From Candidatus Obscuribacterales bacterium (GTDB lineage Bacteria; Cyanobacteriota; Vampirovibrionia; Obscuribacterales; Obscuribacteraceae), in contig CASBPX010000186.1 in NCBI GenBank assembly GCA_949127735.1, positions 1 to 32,285 on the forward strand: a stretch of DNA of 32,285 nt. The letters are read 5' to 3'. Within the stretch, counting starts at the first letter, position 1. Every line of letters starts with the position of its first letter. Shown here one piece after another: positions 23,987 to 32,285 of the stretch. A program made the position numbers and the translations under genes. Under the pieces are notes generated by a model that saw nothing but the letters and a program-made list of their open reading frames with translations, ran no database searches and was not told where the DNA came from.

Positions 23987-25736
23987 AATCTGGCTGAGCC
24001 ATAGCCACGCCAGCTTCTACCAACACTTCCAGTTTGACCTGAAAATGGTCTTCGAAAAATGCTTTCTTTTCATTGAGCGCCCAAATTTCAGACTGGCAAT
24101 GGGTATTGTCGTGCAAATTCAAAAACAAATTGAGAGTGCGTGAATTTTGAATTTCTTTACTGCTGGACGGTGCAGCACTGATATTAGTGGGAGAAGCTGC
24201 ACCAGAAGCACTGACAATCACCCGCAAATCTTTAATTACCTGCTTGTGACTGCGATCGAGGGCCTCTGCGATGCGCAAAAAAGAAGCCAGATCATAAACT
24301 GTTTTACGGCCTTCAAGATCCAAACTGTACCAGGCTTCATGCGTTACCTTAGGTTCAGAGCCGCGATGGTAACGGGCAATGCTGGCAATGAGAGCCACTT
24401 CTTCTTCAGAGTGTCCTAGCAAACCGGCATTCTTGATCAAATAGAAAGAATGTTTATGGTGTCCATTGCGGCCGATGAACATGCCCACGTCGTGCAACAT
24501 AGAGGCTGACCAGAGCAGGTGCCCGAAATCTTCAGAATGGTTATGGAGAATGCCCCGAGTTTGAGTAAAGAGCAATTGCGATATAAAAGCTACTTGCTGA
24601 GCGTGTTCAAGCGAACCACCATATTTCTCGAGCAAGTTATGCACGCTTTTTGACCGGGGATCACGGTGCACGGTCATACCGGCTTCGAGCCAGCCGGTTT
24701 GCAGAAACCGGTCAACCACTACGCCTTCACGCAAAGCCGCGCCACAAACAGACAACTGCTTAACATCAAGTGAACGCATGGTTTCGAGCAGTACAATCGA
24801 ACCGGCCAATACCGTCTCATTGCGATCTGCCGAAACACCTTTGGGTTTTTCACCCTTAAGGGCGGCATTCTCGAGATATACAACCAGCTCTTTCAAACGA
24901 TCAATATCTATAATCCAACCGTTCAATTCAGCGTGAGGAGTGCCGCAGCTGACCCGATCTAACTTCGCCAGAGCTTGAATAGTGCCTGATGTACCAATCA
25001 ACGTTTCGAAGCCGCCACTATTGGTAATACCATTAGACGAAGGGCGCAAAACTCCTTTTACTTCGTCGTGCAACTCGCGAATATATTCACGCGTAACAAT
25101 TCCTCTTTTAAAAAACCTCTGCGTCAGTCTGGCTGCGCCTAGTTTATAAGATTCCGCAAAATAAATATGGCCGCGGTCACCAACAATTAATTCGGTACTG
25201 CCACCACCAATATCAACTATACAAAATCGGCCTTTAAGCTTAGCTCGCGAAGAATTAAGACTGGAAAGCACTCCTAAATAGATCAGTCGAGCTTCTTCTT
25301 TACCCGAGACCATACGGGCATCGACTTTTAATTCCTGGCGAATGCGTCGCAGGCATTCCTCACCATTTTTAGACTCACGTACAGCAGAGGTAGCAACAGC
25401 CACAACAGTACTGGCACCGCGTTCTTTGGCTTTCTTAATCATATCGCGCAAAATACGTGAAGCAGCACGCATGGCTGGTTCATCGATATAGTGAGCGGTA
25501 AGTGACCGGCGAAAAAACGGTACAGCTTCTTTGACTTTTGCCAGAACTTCAAAATGATCTTTATCAGGGCTGGCCTGACAGACAATCATATGAAATGAAT
25601 TGGTGCCCATATCAATGACGGCAATAACCGGGCCACCTTTAACCTTGACCCAAGAATTTTTTCGCTCGACTTGCCGCTCTGAAGCAAGGGTCTCTTGCTC
25701 GGCACCGGTCTTGGCAGAATTAGGCTGTACAGTCAT
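23985..25736 (-). CDS. ppx: Ppx/GppA phosphatase family protein with C-terminal HD domain
   Basis: This 583-residue protein has the ASKHA phosphate-1 motif I-D-M-G-T-N-S-F-H (about 41-49), the phosphate-2 motif D-I-G-G-G-S-T-E-L (about 175) and G-T-S-G-T-I-Q. A C-terminal HD-type domain has H-D-V-G-M-F-I-G, H-K-H-S, and later R-Y-H-R-G. This is the arrangement of exopolyphosphatase/pppGpp phosphohydrolase enzymes. Whether it favours polyphosphate or pppGpp cannot be told from motifs. Polyphosphate accumulation is reported for Obscuribacter-type bacteria, which would fit. It lies 15 bases after hemY on the same strand and ends at a bidirectional terminator. About 35 N-terminal residues precede the ASKHA domain and are poorly conserved in type. 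Confidence 0.93.
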   Translation of the reverse strand: MTVQPNSAKTGAEQETLASERQVERKNSWVKVKGGPVIAVIDMGTNSFHMIVCQASPDKDHFEVLAKVKEAVPFFRRSLTAHYIDEPAMRAASRILRDMIKKAKERGASTVVAVATSAVRESKNGEECLRRIRQELKVDARMVSGKEEARLIYLGVLSSLNSSRAKLKGRFCIVDIGGGSTELIVGDRGHIYFAESYKLGAARLTQRFFKRGIVTREYIRELHDEVKGVLRPSSNGITNSGGFETLIGTSGTIQALAKLDRVSCGTPHAELNGWIIDIDRLKELVVYLENAALKGEKPKGVSADRNETVLAGSIVLLETMRSLDVKQLSVCGAALREGVVVDRFLQTGWLEAGMTVHRDPRSKSVHNLLEKYGGSLEHAQQVAFISQLLFTQTRGILHNHSEDFGHLLWSASMLHDVGMFIGRNGHHKHSFYLIKNAGLLGHSEEEVALIASIARYHRGSEPKVTHEAWYSLDLEGRKTVYDLASFLRIAEALDRSHKQVIKDLRVIVSASGAASPTNISAAPSSSKEIQNSRTLNLFLNLHDNTHCQSEIWALNEKKAFFEDHFQVKLEVLVEAGVAMAQPD

Positions 25737-25751
25737 AGACTAGTTATACAC

Positions 25752-27212
25752 TCAATTAGATAAGTTGCAACTTGAACCCATGGTTTTGAGCACTGAGAAG
25801 GCACAGTCGCTGCCGTTGGCGACGCAATCAGGCAAGCCCACACCGCTAAAATAGGCACCGCCGAGGTGCAAAGAAGAACCGGCCAGGGCGGCTTCAATCT
25901 CCTTTATCAAATTTTGGTGGCCTAATTGATACTGAGGCATTGAGTTCACCCAGCGGTGCAGTGACTGATACTGTGGTGAGCCTTTAAGACCCAATAGAAG
26001 ACGCAGGTCACTCAGTGCCAGCTCAATTAAATTGTGATCGTCGAAAGCCAGCAAATGCGTCTTTTTGATACCGCCCAAAAAAGCACGAATTACAACTTTA
26101 CCTTCAGAAGCACGTGGAAATTTGACACTGGCGAAACTGAATGCCAGAGAATTGATTTTATACTTTGTCATCTCTATCTCAGGCACCACCGCGCCAAAGG
26201 CGTCAAGAGCATGACCTATCTGGCCACGTTCAAATATAAATGTAGCAACGGCCGATGAGGCAGCCGGAATTTTATTGAGCGCAATGCTCACAGGCGCGTT
26301 GACTGGCGCAAGTAAACTGCCGGCCACCTGGGCACTGGTGGTTATCACCAGCTGGTCTGCGGCAATTTCACTACAGCTACTTTGAGTGTCGACGGCGATA
26401 AGATACTGCGGTGATTTATGGCTAATTGACTGCACTCGAGCATTTAAACGCAAGTCGATATTTGGTTTGTCTAAAGCCGCAGTCAATGCGTCGACAATTA
26501 CCGCCATTCCCTGATCAAAACTGGCAAAAAGACTATAGCGCGCACCACTATTTTGAGATTCTGCTGTGGTTGATTTTGACTTTTGCTGGCGGCGCAGAGC
26601 TTTGATCACACTGCCCTCGGTGCGTTCCATTTCAACAAATCGTGCCGCTGTGTAATCTGCCGAAAGGCAGTCGGCGTCACCGACATAAATTCCGGCTACC
26701 ATCGGTTGGGCCAGTCGATCAAGCACCTCTTGACCAAATCTACGGCGCACAAAAGCGGCCAGACTTTCTTCTCCAGCACCTCGGCGTCTGGGTAAAAACA
26801 GATCAAATATGGCTCGCAATTTTCCCGTCAGGCTTAAAATCGGGCTGGCGAAAAATGCGCGCAAATTAGCCGGGGCCAGCATGATAAAACCCGTGGGTAA
26901 CGGCACGAGCTTGCCGCGGTTGACAATCAGAGCGCCGCGGTGTTGGGGGTTGACTTCGATGATACGCTCTTCAATACCCAGTTGCCGAGCTAAATCGAGC
27001 ATAAAAGGTTTGTTGGTAATAAATGAATCGGGCCCACAATCAATAATGCAACCATCAGTGTGAATGGTTTCAATCACGCCACCAAAGCGCGGCAAACTTT
27101 CCAAAACCGTAATGTGCAAATTACCGGCAGCAAATTCATTGCTTTGAGAAAGTTTAAAAGCGCAAGTCAGACCAGTTATACCGCCACCAATAATAGTGAC
27201 TCTATGGCTCAT
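25752..27212 (-). CDS. hemY: oxygen-dependent protoporphyrinogen oxidase (HemY type)
   Basis: This 486-residue protein has the N-terminal FAD motif I-I-G-G-G-I-T-G-L-T (about 7-16), then E-S-L-P-R-F-G-G-V-I-E-T and G-P-D-S-F, classic for the HemG/HemY protoporphyrinogen IX oxidase. The C-terminal L-H-L-G-G-A-Y-F-S-G-V-G-L-P-D-C block closes the FAD site. It oxidises protoporphyrinogen IX to protoporphyrin IX with O2. It overlaps the hemE stop by 11 bases, so the two are translationally coupled. hemH is not in this window. Length is normal for the family. Confidence 0.93.
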   Translation of the reverse strand: MSHRVTIIGGGITGLTCAFKLSQSNEFAAGNLHITVLESLPRFGGVIETIHTDGCIIDCGPDSFITNKPFMLDLARQLGIEERIIEVNPQHRGALIVNRGKLVPLPTGFIMLAPANLRAFFASPILSLTGKLRAIFDLFLPRRRGAGEESLAAFVRRRFGQEVLDRLAQPMVAGIYVGDADCLSADYTAARFVEMERTEGSVIKALRRQQKSKSTTAESQNSGARYSLFASFDQGMAVIVDALTAALDKPNIDLRLNARVQSISHKSPQYLIAVDTQSSCSEIAADQLVITTSAQVAGSLLAPVNAPVSIALNKIPAASSAVATFIFERGQIGHALDAFGAVVPEIEMTKYKINSLAFSFASVKFPRASEGKVVIRAFLGGIKKTHLLAFDDHNLIELALSDLRLLLGLKGSPQYQSLHRWVNSMPQYQLGHQNLIKEIEAALAGSSLHLGGAYFSGVGLPDCVANGSDCAFSVLKTMGSSCNLSN

Positions 27213-28260
27213 AGCTGAGTGCTTTTCGAGTGGAAAGCTCGCGCACGCTTTCTACCAGGTATTTAACGTTATCAACTGGAGTATCTTTGCCGATACCATG
27301 ACCAAGATTGAAAATATGCCCACTTCGTCCAGCAGCCTGAGCCAGCACCAGCCTGGTACGATCGTAAATCAGCTTACGATCACCCAGCAAAACCGTAGGG
27401 TCTAGATTGCCTTGCACTGCCTTCTCGCCAATCAACTCCCAGGCAGAAGCCAAATTCATTCGCCAGTCTACGCCCACCACGTCAGAGCCGGCAGAAGCGA
27501 CCAAATCGAGCATGCCACCAGTGGCAGTGCCAAAGTGAATTGTCGGCACCACATTATGTAAAGCCCGGAATATTCTAGATGAATGAGGCAAAATCAAGCT
27601 AGTGTAATCTTCGCGCCCCAATGTACCGACCCAACTGTCGAAAAGCATTAAACAATTGGCGCCGGCCTCGGCCTGGGCAAGAAGATAATTGATAGTAATG
27701 TCAGTCAACAAAGTCATCAGCTTTTCGAAAGCCTGCGGCTCCAAATACATAAAAGCTTTAGTGCGCTCAAAGTGACGCGACGAACCGCCTTCTATCAAGT
27801 ATGAAGCGAGAGTAAACGGTGCTCCGGCAAAGCCTATCAATGGCACCTGCGGTTTTTCCTTGATGAAAAGTTTAATTGCCTCAAGCACATAACCAAGACC
27901 CTCTTGCACATCAAAAGGTGTCAACTTATCGACGTCGGCGCTCGAGCGAATGGCGTTATCAATTACTGGTCCATCGCCCTGAGCAAAACGCAAACCGGCA
28001 TTGAGACACTGCAATGGCAAAAGAATATCGGCAAAAATAATGCCGGCATCGACTTTGAGCATCTCTACTGCCATGACCGTCACTTCAGCAGCCACTTGAG
28101 AATTGTGGCAAAGCTCTAAAAAGCTCAGTTTCTGACGAATTGCCCGGTACTCAGGCTGATAACGACCGGCCTGTCGCATTAACCAAACAGGCGTGCGCTC
28201 AACAGGCTCGCAGCGCAAAGCCCGCATGAAGATATTTTTTTCTAAGGCCGATTCTTTCAC
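27202..28260 (-). CDS. hemE: uroporphyrinogen decarboxylase
   Basis: This 352-residue protein has the family's hallmark near the N-terminus, P-V-W-L-M-R-Q-A-G-R-Y-Q-P-E-Y (about 25-39), with the substrate-binding Arg residues. Later it has F-A-D-I-L-L-P (the catalytic Asp region), G-F-A-G-A-P-F-T-L-A-S-Y and G-H-G-I near the end. HemE converts uroporphyrinogen III to coproporphyrinogen III. The start is GTG at 28260; an ATG at residue 12 would cut off part of the conserved helix. It heads the hemE-hemY-ppx run and is divergent from the flavoprotein gene, with about 82 bases between the starts. Confidence 0.95.
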   Translation of the reverse strand: MKESALEKNIFMRALRCEPVERTPVWLMRQAGRYQPEYRAIRQKLSFLELCHNSQVAAEVTVMAVEMLKVDAGIIFADILLPLQCLNAGLRFAQGDGPVIDNAIRSSADVDKLTPFDVQEGLGYVLEAIKLFIKEKPQVPLIGFAGAPFTLASYLIEGGSSRHFERTKAFMYLEPQAFEKLMTLLTDITINYLLAQAEAGANCLMLFDSWVGTLGREDYTSLILPHSSRIFRALHNVVPTIHFGTATGGMLDLVASAGSDVVGVDWRMNLASAWELIGEKAVQGNLDPTVLLGDRKLIYDRTRLVLAQAAGRSGHIFNLGHGIGKDTPVDNVKYLVESVRELSTRKALSYEP

Positions 28261-28342
28261 TTAAAAGCTAGTATTGAGGTTGCATAGCGAAATAGTAGCA
28301 TCGCAGTTAGCTCTCTTACAAAAAGAATTTAAAAAGCAAACA

Positions 28343-29293
28343 ATGAGTCAACACTATCCCGTAATTATCCTCGGTGCAGGACCAGCAGGCGTTTCGGCCG
28401 CTCTAACTTTTAAGGAAGCAGAAATTCAGGCATTACTGATTGAACAACAGCCGACTTGCGGCGGCCAACTGGCGGCCATTCCTAGCGCAATTACCAACTT
28501 TGCCCTGGGTTGGTTTGCCAGTGGTGCAGAAGCTCAATTGCAGTTACAAACCGTGCTAGCAAAAAGCAATATAGCCATGCTGCAAGCTCAAGTGCACGAG
28601 GTACGTTCTCAAAAAGTGAATGGCGAGACCTTCTTGCCTACCTTGCTTACACTAGAATGTACAATCGGTAATGTAGCGGAGAAAGCGAAACTCAGTTGCG
28701 ATTACTTAATGGTGGCAACCGGTTTGAGCGAGAATAAACTGTCTTTATCACCAATAGATCTCAATGCGAAAGTGAAATATCATATTGATCAGGATTTGCA
28801 GAATAAAAGATTGGCGATTGTGGGGGGCGGTGACAGCGCTTTGCTCAAGGCCATTAAACTGGCCGATCAGGCAAAGAAAATATTTGTCATCCACCGTCGA
28901 GAAAAGTTCAATGCCAGGCCCGACTTAAGTAAGGCCGTGGCTAAATTAAGCAATGTAGAAATACTGCTGTCGAGCGAAATAATCGCTCTGGATGGTGATG
29001 GCAAAATTGAATCAATTACGGTAACCAGTGCCGGTGCACTGATAAATTTTAAAGTCGATATTGTCCTGGCGAAAGTTGGTTACGTTCCCAATTCGGCAGC
29101 TTTTGCCAAGGTTCTTGCCTTAGATAAACATGGCTATATTGTCATTGACAGCTTATTTAAAACGTCACACCAGCACATTTTTGCCGCTGGTGACATTACT
29201 GCCGGCACAGTGCCGCGCATCGGCACTGCGGTGGGTCAGGGCATGGCTTGTGCGGCCAGCATGATCGCCGAAATCAATGGTTTACGCCCTTAA
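28343..29293 (+). CDS. ferredoxin-NADP-reductase-like flavoprotein (thioredoxin-reductase fold, no CxxC)
   Basis: Counted from the ATG at 28343, the protein is 316 residues long. It has the FAD motif I-I-L-G-A-G-P-A-G (about 8-16), C-G-G-Q-L (about 45), the NAD(P)H motif V-G-G-G-D-S-A (about 155), H-R-R-E, and the FAD tail G-D-I-T-A-G (about 280). Thioredoxin reductases have C-A-T-C-D-G before the NADP motif; here that region reads Y-H-I-D-Q-D, so there is no redox disulfide. That points to type-2 ferredoxin/flavodoxin-NADP reductase (YumC-like). An upstream TTG at 28274 would add 23 poorly conserved residues and is less likely. Its end overlaps the convergent ispH gene by 12 bases. Confidence 0.87.
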   Translation: MSQHYPVIILGAGPAGVSAALTFKEAEIQALLIEQQPTCGGQLAAIPSAITNFALGWFASGAEAQLQLQTVLAKSNIAMLQAQVHEVRSQKVNGETFLPTLLTLECTIGNVAEKAKLSCDYLMVATGLSENKLSLSPIDLNAKVKYHIDQDLQNKRLAIVGGGDSALLKAIKLADQAKKIFVIHRREKFNARPDLSKAVAKLSNVEILLSSEIIALDGDGKIESITVTSAGALINFKVDIVLAKVGYVPNSAAFAKVLALDKHGYIVIDSLFKTSHQHIFAAGDITAGTVPRIGTAVGQGMACAASMIAEINGLRP

Positions 29294-30487
29294 GGCAAAG
29301 ATTTTTTCCAGCACTTCAGCTACAACCTGATCAGGCGTTGAAGCACCGGATGTGACACCAACGACAACTTCACCGCTCACAGGGAAAAACATTTCTTTTA
29401 CTTGCGACTGGTCACTCTCAAGTGGCTTATGGCGAATGACGTTACCTGGCCCTACACAGTCGGGGCCGTCAATATGATAAGAAGGCAAACCGCGCTTGTG
29501 CGCAATTTCTTGCAAGTGACCGGTGTTGGATGAATTAAAGCCACCTATCACCAGCATCAAGTCGAGCTTTTCTTCAACAAGTTTAAGCATGGCATCTTGA
29601 CGTTCTTGCGTGGCATCGCAGATGGTGTCGCCTGGGCTGAGAAAATGTTCGTCAATCTTGGCAGGGCCATACTTGGTGAGCATAGTTTTTTCAAACAACT
29701 TACCAATTTGCTCAGTTTCACCCTTAAACATAGTGGTTTGATTGGCCACTCCAATTCGAATCAAATCGCCATCTGGGTCAAAATCAGGCGAAAGACCAGT
29801 GGCAAAGCGCGTCAAAAAGTCAGTCTTCTGGCCGCCTTCAAGAATGTAATCACATACCCACTCGGCGTCTTCTAATGTTTGAACAATTAAATAGGTGCCG
29901 GCCCGCGAAGCAGTGGCAACAGTTTCTTCGTGCTTAGGTTTCCCGTGTATCACAGCTGTAAATTCGCTTTTGTCGTATTTAACTACCCGGTTCCACACAC
30001 GTGAGACCCAGGGACATGTAGTGTCTACAATCTCGCAATTAAGCGTATCGAGGGTTTTCAGCTCTTCTAAAGATGCACCAAAAGCAGGCAAAATCACCAC
30101 GTCGCCAGGACCGATGGGCGAAATGTCTTTGTTGCCATCCGGCAAAGTTTGAATAAACCCGATGCCCATATCTTTGAGATTTTGATTGACTACAGGGTTA
30201 TGAATTATTTCATTTGTAATCCAGACACGTCGGTCCGGAAAGTGCTGTTTTGTCTCATAGGCCATAGAGACGGCGCGATCTACGCCCCAGCAAAAGCCAA
30301 AAGCTTCCGCCAATTTTACGGTGATGCCATTCACTGTCAAAACATTTCCGCCCGCTTTGAGCCTGGCGATCAAATCTGACTCATAATCTTTTTTCAGTTC
30401 GACATCAACCATATCTTTCAGACCAAAGCCTTTGCGATGATAAGTAGAAGCGGTTTTAGCGTCGTGGGGCGGGTTTTTGTCAGTCAT
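29282..30487 (-). CDS. ispH: 4-hydroxy-3-methylbut-2-enyl diphosphate reductase, long cyanobacterial/plant type
   Basis: This 401-residue protein is IspH of the MEP isoprenoid pathway; it makes IPP and DMAPP. The three iron-sulfur ligands are C66 (F-G-F-C-W-G-V), C158 (T-T-C-P-W) and C290 ([10 protein letters not shown]). H96 (I-I-H-N-P-V-V), H181 (I-H-G-K), the Glu pair after K-H and G-G-F-N-S-S-N-T are the substrate-site motifs. The E. coli enzyme is about 316 residues. The extra N-terminal Y-H-R-K-G-F-G segment and the internal insertion match the cyanobacterial/plastid branch, which supports the long start at 30487. The enzyme needs reduced ferredoxin or flavodoxin, and a possible reductase gene lies convergent beside it. 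Confidence 0.96.
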   Translation of the reverse strand: MTDKNPPHDAKTASTYHRKGFGLKDMVDVELKKDYESDLIARLKAGGNVLTVNGITVKLAEAFGFCWGVDRAVSMAYETKQHFPDRRVWITNEIIHNPVVNQNLKDMGIGFIQTLPDGNKDISPIGPGDVVILPAFGASLEELKTLDTLNCEIVDTTCPWVSRVWNRVVKYDKSEFTAVIHGKPKHEETVATASRAGTYLIVQTLEDAEWVCDYILEGGQKTDFLTRFATGLSPDFDPDGDLIRIGVANQTTMFKGETEQIGKLFEKTMLTKYGPAKIDEHFLSPGDTICDATQERQDAMLKLVEEKLDLMLVIGGFNSSNTGHLQEIAHKRGLPSYHIDGPDCVGPGNVIRHKPLESDQSQVKEMFFPVSGEVVVGVTSGASTPDQVVAEVLEKIFALRA

Positions 30488-30589
30488 AATTTAGAGATAG
30501 TTTTGATAGCTATTGACCATACAAATCATATAGCCAAACCCCTCGGCAACCATCTTACAGTAGAGTTCATTCCTGTTAAACATTTACGA

Positions 30590-30620
30590 TGGTATTATGA
30601 ACCCACTATTCCTAATAGGA
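30590..30620 (+). promoter_or_regulatory. candidate extended -10 promoter with overlapping palindrome
   Basis: TG-n-TATTAT (30590-30598) looks like an extended -10 element. Twelve bases downstream, TCCTAATAGGA (30610-30620) is a perfect 5-1-5 palindrome near the expected start of transcription and might be an operator. The -35 region is weak. It lies in the 171-base gap between divergent ispH and the exported protein at 30659. Confidence 0.4.
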
Positions 30621-30646
30621 CGCTTTCAATCGTAAATCTTCAGACT

Positions 30647-30651
30647 GGAGG
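30647..30651 (+). promoter_or_regulatory. Shine-Dalgarno site GGAGG
   Basis: A perfect GGAGG sits seven bases before GTG at 30659. It fixes that GTG as the start and shows that the longer open frame back to 30437 is not the gene. Confidence 0.85.
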
Positions 30652-30658
30652 AAAATTC

Positions 30659-31084
30659 GTGATTAGTTTCAAAGAAACACGCGCTCTGAAATTGGCTCTT
30701 TTTGCTTTTGCAACAGCTCTCGTGGCCGATCCTTTTGTAGTCAATCCGGCAATGGCCGATGACACGAAATCAATGGTTCATAACACGGTGATGTTACCTG
30801 TCAGAGCAGCTAGCGTAGCCACTGGTCTGGCTGTAGGAATTCCTGTGGCAATTATGCGCCGCTCAGGCAAGCATTGTGTGGAGTATAACGAAAGTATGGC
30901 TGACAGCATTGGCGGTCACAAAAGCCTTCCACCAAAATTCATGGCTGGAGTCTTGAGCGTACCTGCAGGTTTAATTGTCGGCACGGGCGAAGGCTTATAC
31001 TATGGCGGCAAAAACGCTTTCAGTAAGAGTGCTGAACACCCGTTCAGCCTGGCAACTTTAAGCCTGGATGAAGAGATCGAATAA
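30659..31084 (+). CDS. small exported protein, function unknown
   Basis: This 141-residue protein starts at GTG behind GGAGG. It has a signal peptide (basic K-E-T-R-A-L-K then a hydrophobic core, cut after A-M-A at about residue 34). The mature part is glycine- and alanine-rich with two short hydrophobic stretches (A-S-V-A-T-G-L-A-V-G-I-P-V-A and L-S-V-P-A-G-L-I-V-G-T-G-E-G), each followed by polar sequence. One Cys is present. No family was recognised. The hydrophobic stretches may be membrane-associated helices or glycine-zipper-like segments. It is a single-gene unit, with its own promoter candidate upstream and a terminator downstream. Confidence 0.8.
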   Translation: MISFKETRALKLALFAFATALVADPFVVNPAMADDTKSMVHNTVMLPVRAASVATGLAVGIPVAIMRRSGKHCVEYNESMADSIGGHKSLPPKFMAGVLSVPAGLIVGTGEGLYYGGKNAFSKSAEHPFSLATLSLDEEIE

Positions 31085-31109
31085 AATTTCACAACCATGA
31101 ACGCTTATT

Positions 31110-31145
31110 AAAAGAAGAGACGGGTCAAATGTCTCTTCTTTTTTT
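31110..31145 (+). terminator. rho-independent terminator
   Basis: A 12-base-pair stem (aaaagaagagac at 31110-31121 with gtctcttctttt at 31131-31142), a nine-base loop and a run of Ts follow the exported protein's stop by 25 bases. Confidence 0.9.
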
Positions 31146-31169
31146 ATCGGCCATTTTTGCTTGCAGCGC

Positions 31170-31200
31170 TTGACATGTAGAGCTTACTAATCAGTCTAAT
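31170..31200 (+). promoter_or_regulatory. candidate sigma-70-type promoter
   Basis: A perfect TTGACA (31170-31175) is followed after 19 bases by TCTAAT (31195-31200). The spacing is slightly long. It would drive the partial gene at 31318 with a leader of about 110 bases that contains a 31-codon open frame. Confidence 0.4.
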
Positions 31201-31215
31201 CTCTAGGTTTGGCCA

Positions 31216-31311
31216 ATGAATTGTGGGTATATGAATCTGGGAGTTAGTCCGAGTACAGCGATTAATGAATCGCTGGTGAGAGGTCGGCAAAAACTTGGCC
31301 AGGAAAGGTGA
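31216..31311 (+). other. short leader open reading frame (31 codons)
   Basis: ATG to TGA between the candidate promoter and the next gene. The peptide begins M-N-C-G-Y-M-N-L-G-V and is basic towards the end. An AGG lies about eight bases upstream, and its TGA sits six bases before the next ATG, so coupling is possible. No family is recognisable at this length and it may be chance. Confidence 0.25.
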
Positions 31312-31317
31312 GGATTG

Positions 31318-32285
31318 ATGAAAAGTATCGATAGGGAGAGAGTTCTGAGGCTAAATTGCCCCGGCTTTGGTGATGAATCTCACCTCAACCTTGGCAGGGC
31401 TAAATCGCTCGACAACTATCAAGTCATCATTGCTAATCCTGTCAGCTTGCTTCATTTATTTGATAAAGGACCAGAACCAACCCGCCGCATTAACCAACTG
31501 CTCTCAGAAGGTGTTAATCAGCTCAATGTTCCTGACGACGCTCTGATTCAAGAATTGATCAATGAGTCAGATGCACGTTTGGAAGAGTTGATACCATTTC
31601 TCTCTCAGGGTGGTCTACTAATTTATTTTCTCTGCCGACCATTTGTTCTGGCCGGGCCAACCATTTCTGTGGACAATTACGACTGGCTTTCGGTTTATGC
31701 ACCGGCGGTAAAAAGCCCACCGGATAACGGTAGTCGCCAGATGAGCGCTCTGAGCCACGGTAGAGTTGTAGAAACCACCGAAGAGGGTAACACCTCAGAA
31801 ATGGCTGAGTACCTTGACCAGAGCAGTATTGAATGGAACACCATCATCCGTACTGATTTTCTTTCTTCAAATTATTCCGTACTGGCTACTGCCGCGCAAA
31901 AGAAATGTATCTCCGCTCAATTTTGGGCCGGTGACAACGGTGGCAAAGTTATTTTTCTACCGGCACCATACTCGCCAGATTTCGATCGGGTGCTGATGAA
32001 TTGTGTGAACAAATGGTATCAAGACGCAATCATTAAAGGATTTATCAAAGATGACTCGGCGCCTTTCGTGCCGGCAGTCGAACCGGAATCTCAACCTGAC
32101 AGTCCCCCTTTCGTTGATAAGGTTCCAACTCAGACTATGGATGAAGCTCGTTTAGAAGAAATAATGGCCAGTCTTGCCTCGCATCATGCCAGCTCGACTG
32201 CTGCCGCCGAAGCAAAAGCAAATGCACCGGCAGAAAATCTGGAACAATCGCAATCGGTGCCAATGCCACCGAAACAGCCACCAAA
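31318..32285 (+). CDS. unrecognised protein, N-terminal 322 codons, runs off the window
   Basis: An open frame of 968 bases without a stop begins at ATG 31318, preceded by ggtgagg. The predicted protein starts M-K-S-I-D-R-E-R-V-L-R-L-N-C-P-G-F-G. An alpha/beta-type region follows (about 1-240), with Y-Q-V-I-I-A-N-P and L-S-Q-G-G-L-L-I-Y-F-L-C-R-P-F strands and a late K-V-I-F-L-P-A-P-Y block. This alternation resembles proteins that compare or cut a name-like or nucleotide-like ligand, but I cannot assign a family. From about residue 245 it is Pro/Glu/Ser/Ala-rich and probably disordered or a linker to a further domain beyond the window edge. There is no signal peptide, so it is probably cytoplasmic. 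Confidence 0.8.
   Translation, partial: MKSIDRERVLRLNCPGFGDESHLNLGRAKSLDNYQVIIANPVSLLHLFDKGPEPTRRINQLLSEGVNQLNVPDDALIQELINESDARLEELIPFLSQGGLLIYFLCRPFVLAGPTISVDNYDWLSVYAPAVKSPPDNGSRQMSALSHGRVVETTEEGNTSEMAEYLDQSSIEWNTIIRTDFLSSNYSVLATAAQKKCISAQFWAGDNGGKVIFLPAPYSPDFDRVLMNCVNKWYQDAIIKGFIKDDSAPFVPAVEPESQPDSPPFVDKVPTQTMDEARLEEIMASLASHHASSTAAAEAKANAPAENLEQSQSVPMPPKQPP

Noticed and set aside
30437-30658. N-terminal extension of the small exported protein
   Set aside because: It overlaps divergent ispH and the promoter region; GGAGG with GTG at 30659 and the signal peptide mark the real start.
31216-31311. Resemblance of the short leader peptide (L-G-V-S-P-S) to the start of a J-domain
   Set aside because: Too short, no H-P-D motif, and the pattern is common by chance.

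Overview
The window reads as chromosomal DNA of a Gram-negative-type bacterium with moderate GC content. The best guess is a non-photosynthetic relative of the Cyanobacteria (Vampirovibrionia/Melainabacteria, Obscuribacterales-like). This is an inference. It rests on the long (~400 aa) cyanobacterial/plant-type IspH, an oxygen-dependent HemY-type protoporphyrinogen oxidase beside HemE, many exported TPR proteins, a collagen-like protein and large numbers of paralogous membrane proteins of unknown function. No rRNA, tRNA, CRISPR array, transposase or phage gene was seen.

Layout. 1-300: 3' end of a Gly-Pro-X collagen-like gene and a bidirectional terminator. 338-4995: two divergent paralogous small membrane-anchored proteins, the second leading a plus-strand run with an HTTM-DCC (gamma-carboxylase-like plus thiol oxidoreductase) fusion, a TPR protein and a histidine-motif polytopic protein. 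4998-12923: a minus-strand run with two more copies of that polytopic family, a small anchored protein, a TPR protein carrying two degenerate retropepsin-like domains, and two GT-C-type glycosyltransferase-like membrane proteins. 13165-20645: a tightly packed seven-gene minus-strand operon encoding an alpha/beta hydrolase with a Cys nucleophile, an enolase-superfamily epimerase/racemase-like enzyme, a GH3 acyl-amide synthetase, three extended SDRs and an Mpo1/DUF962 protein. 20690-23952: a plus-strand group of cell-envelope proteins (LolA/DUF1571-like, ICMT-like methyltransferase, exported SRPBCC protein, exported TPR/coiled coil). 23985-28260: minus-strand hemE-hemY-ppx/gppA. 28343-30487: a ferredoxin-NADP-reductase-like flavoprotein convergent with ispH. 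30659-32285: a small exported protein and the first 322 codons of an unrecognised protein that runs off the window.

How the genes may work together. The most interesting block is the seven-gene operon. GH3 enzymes adenylate carboxylic acids and couple them to amines. Next to an enolase-superfamily epimerase, three SDRs, a fatty-acid alpha-oxidation (Mpo1-like) protein and a possible thioesterase/acyltransferase-like hydrolase, this suggests an undescribed pathway that makes or remodels an acyl-amino-acid or other lipid-derived metabolite. The three-paralogue histidine-rich membrane family and the HTTM-DCC/partner module are two further uncharacterised systems, probably acting on the envelope or on exported products. 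The heme, IspH and flavoprotein genes are housekeeping.
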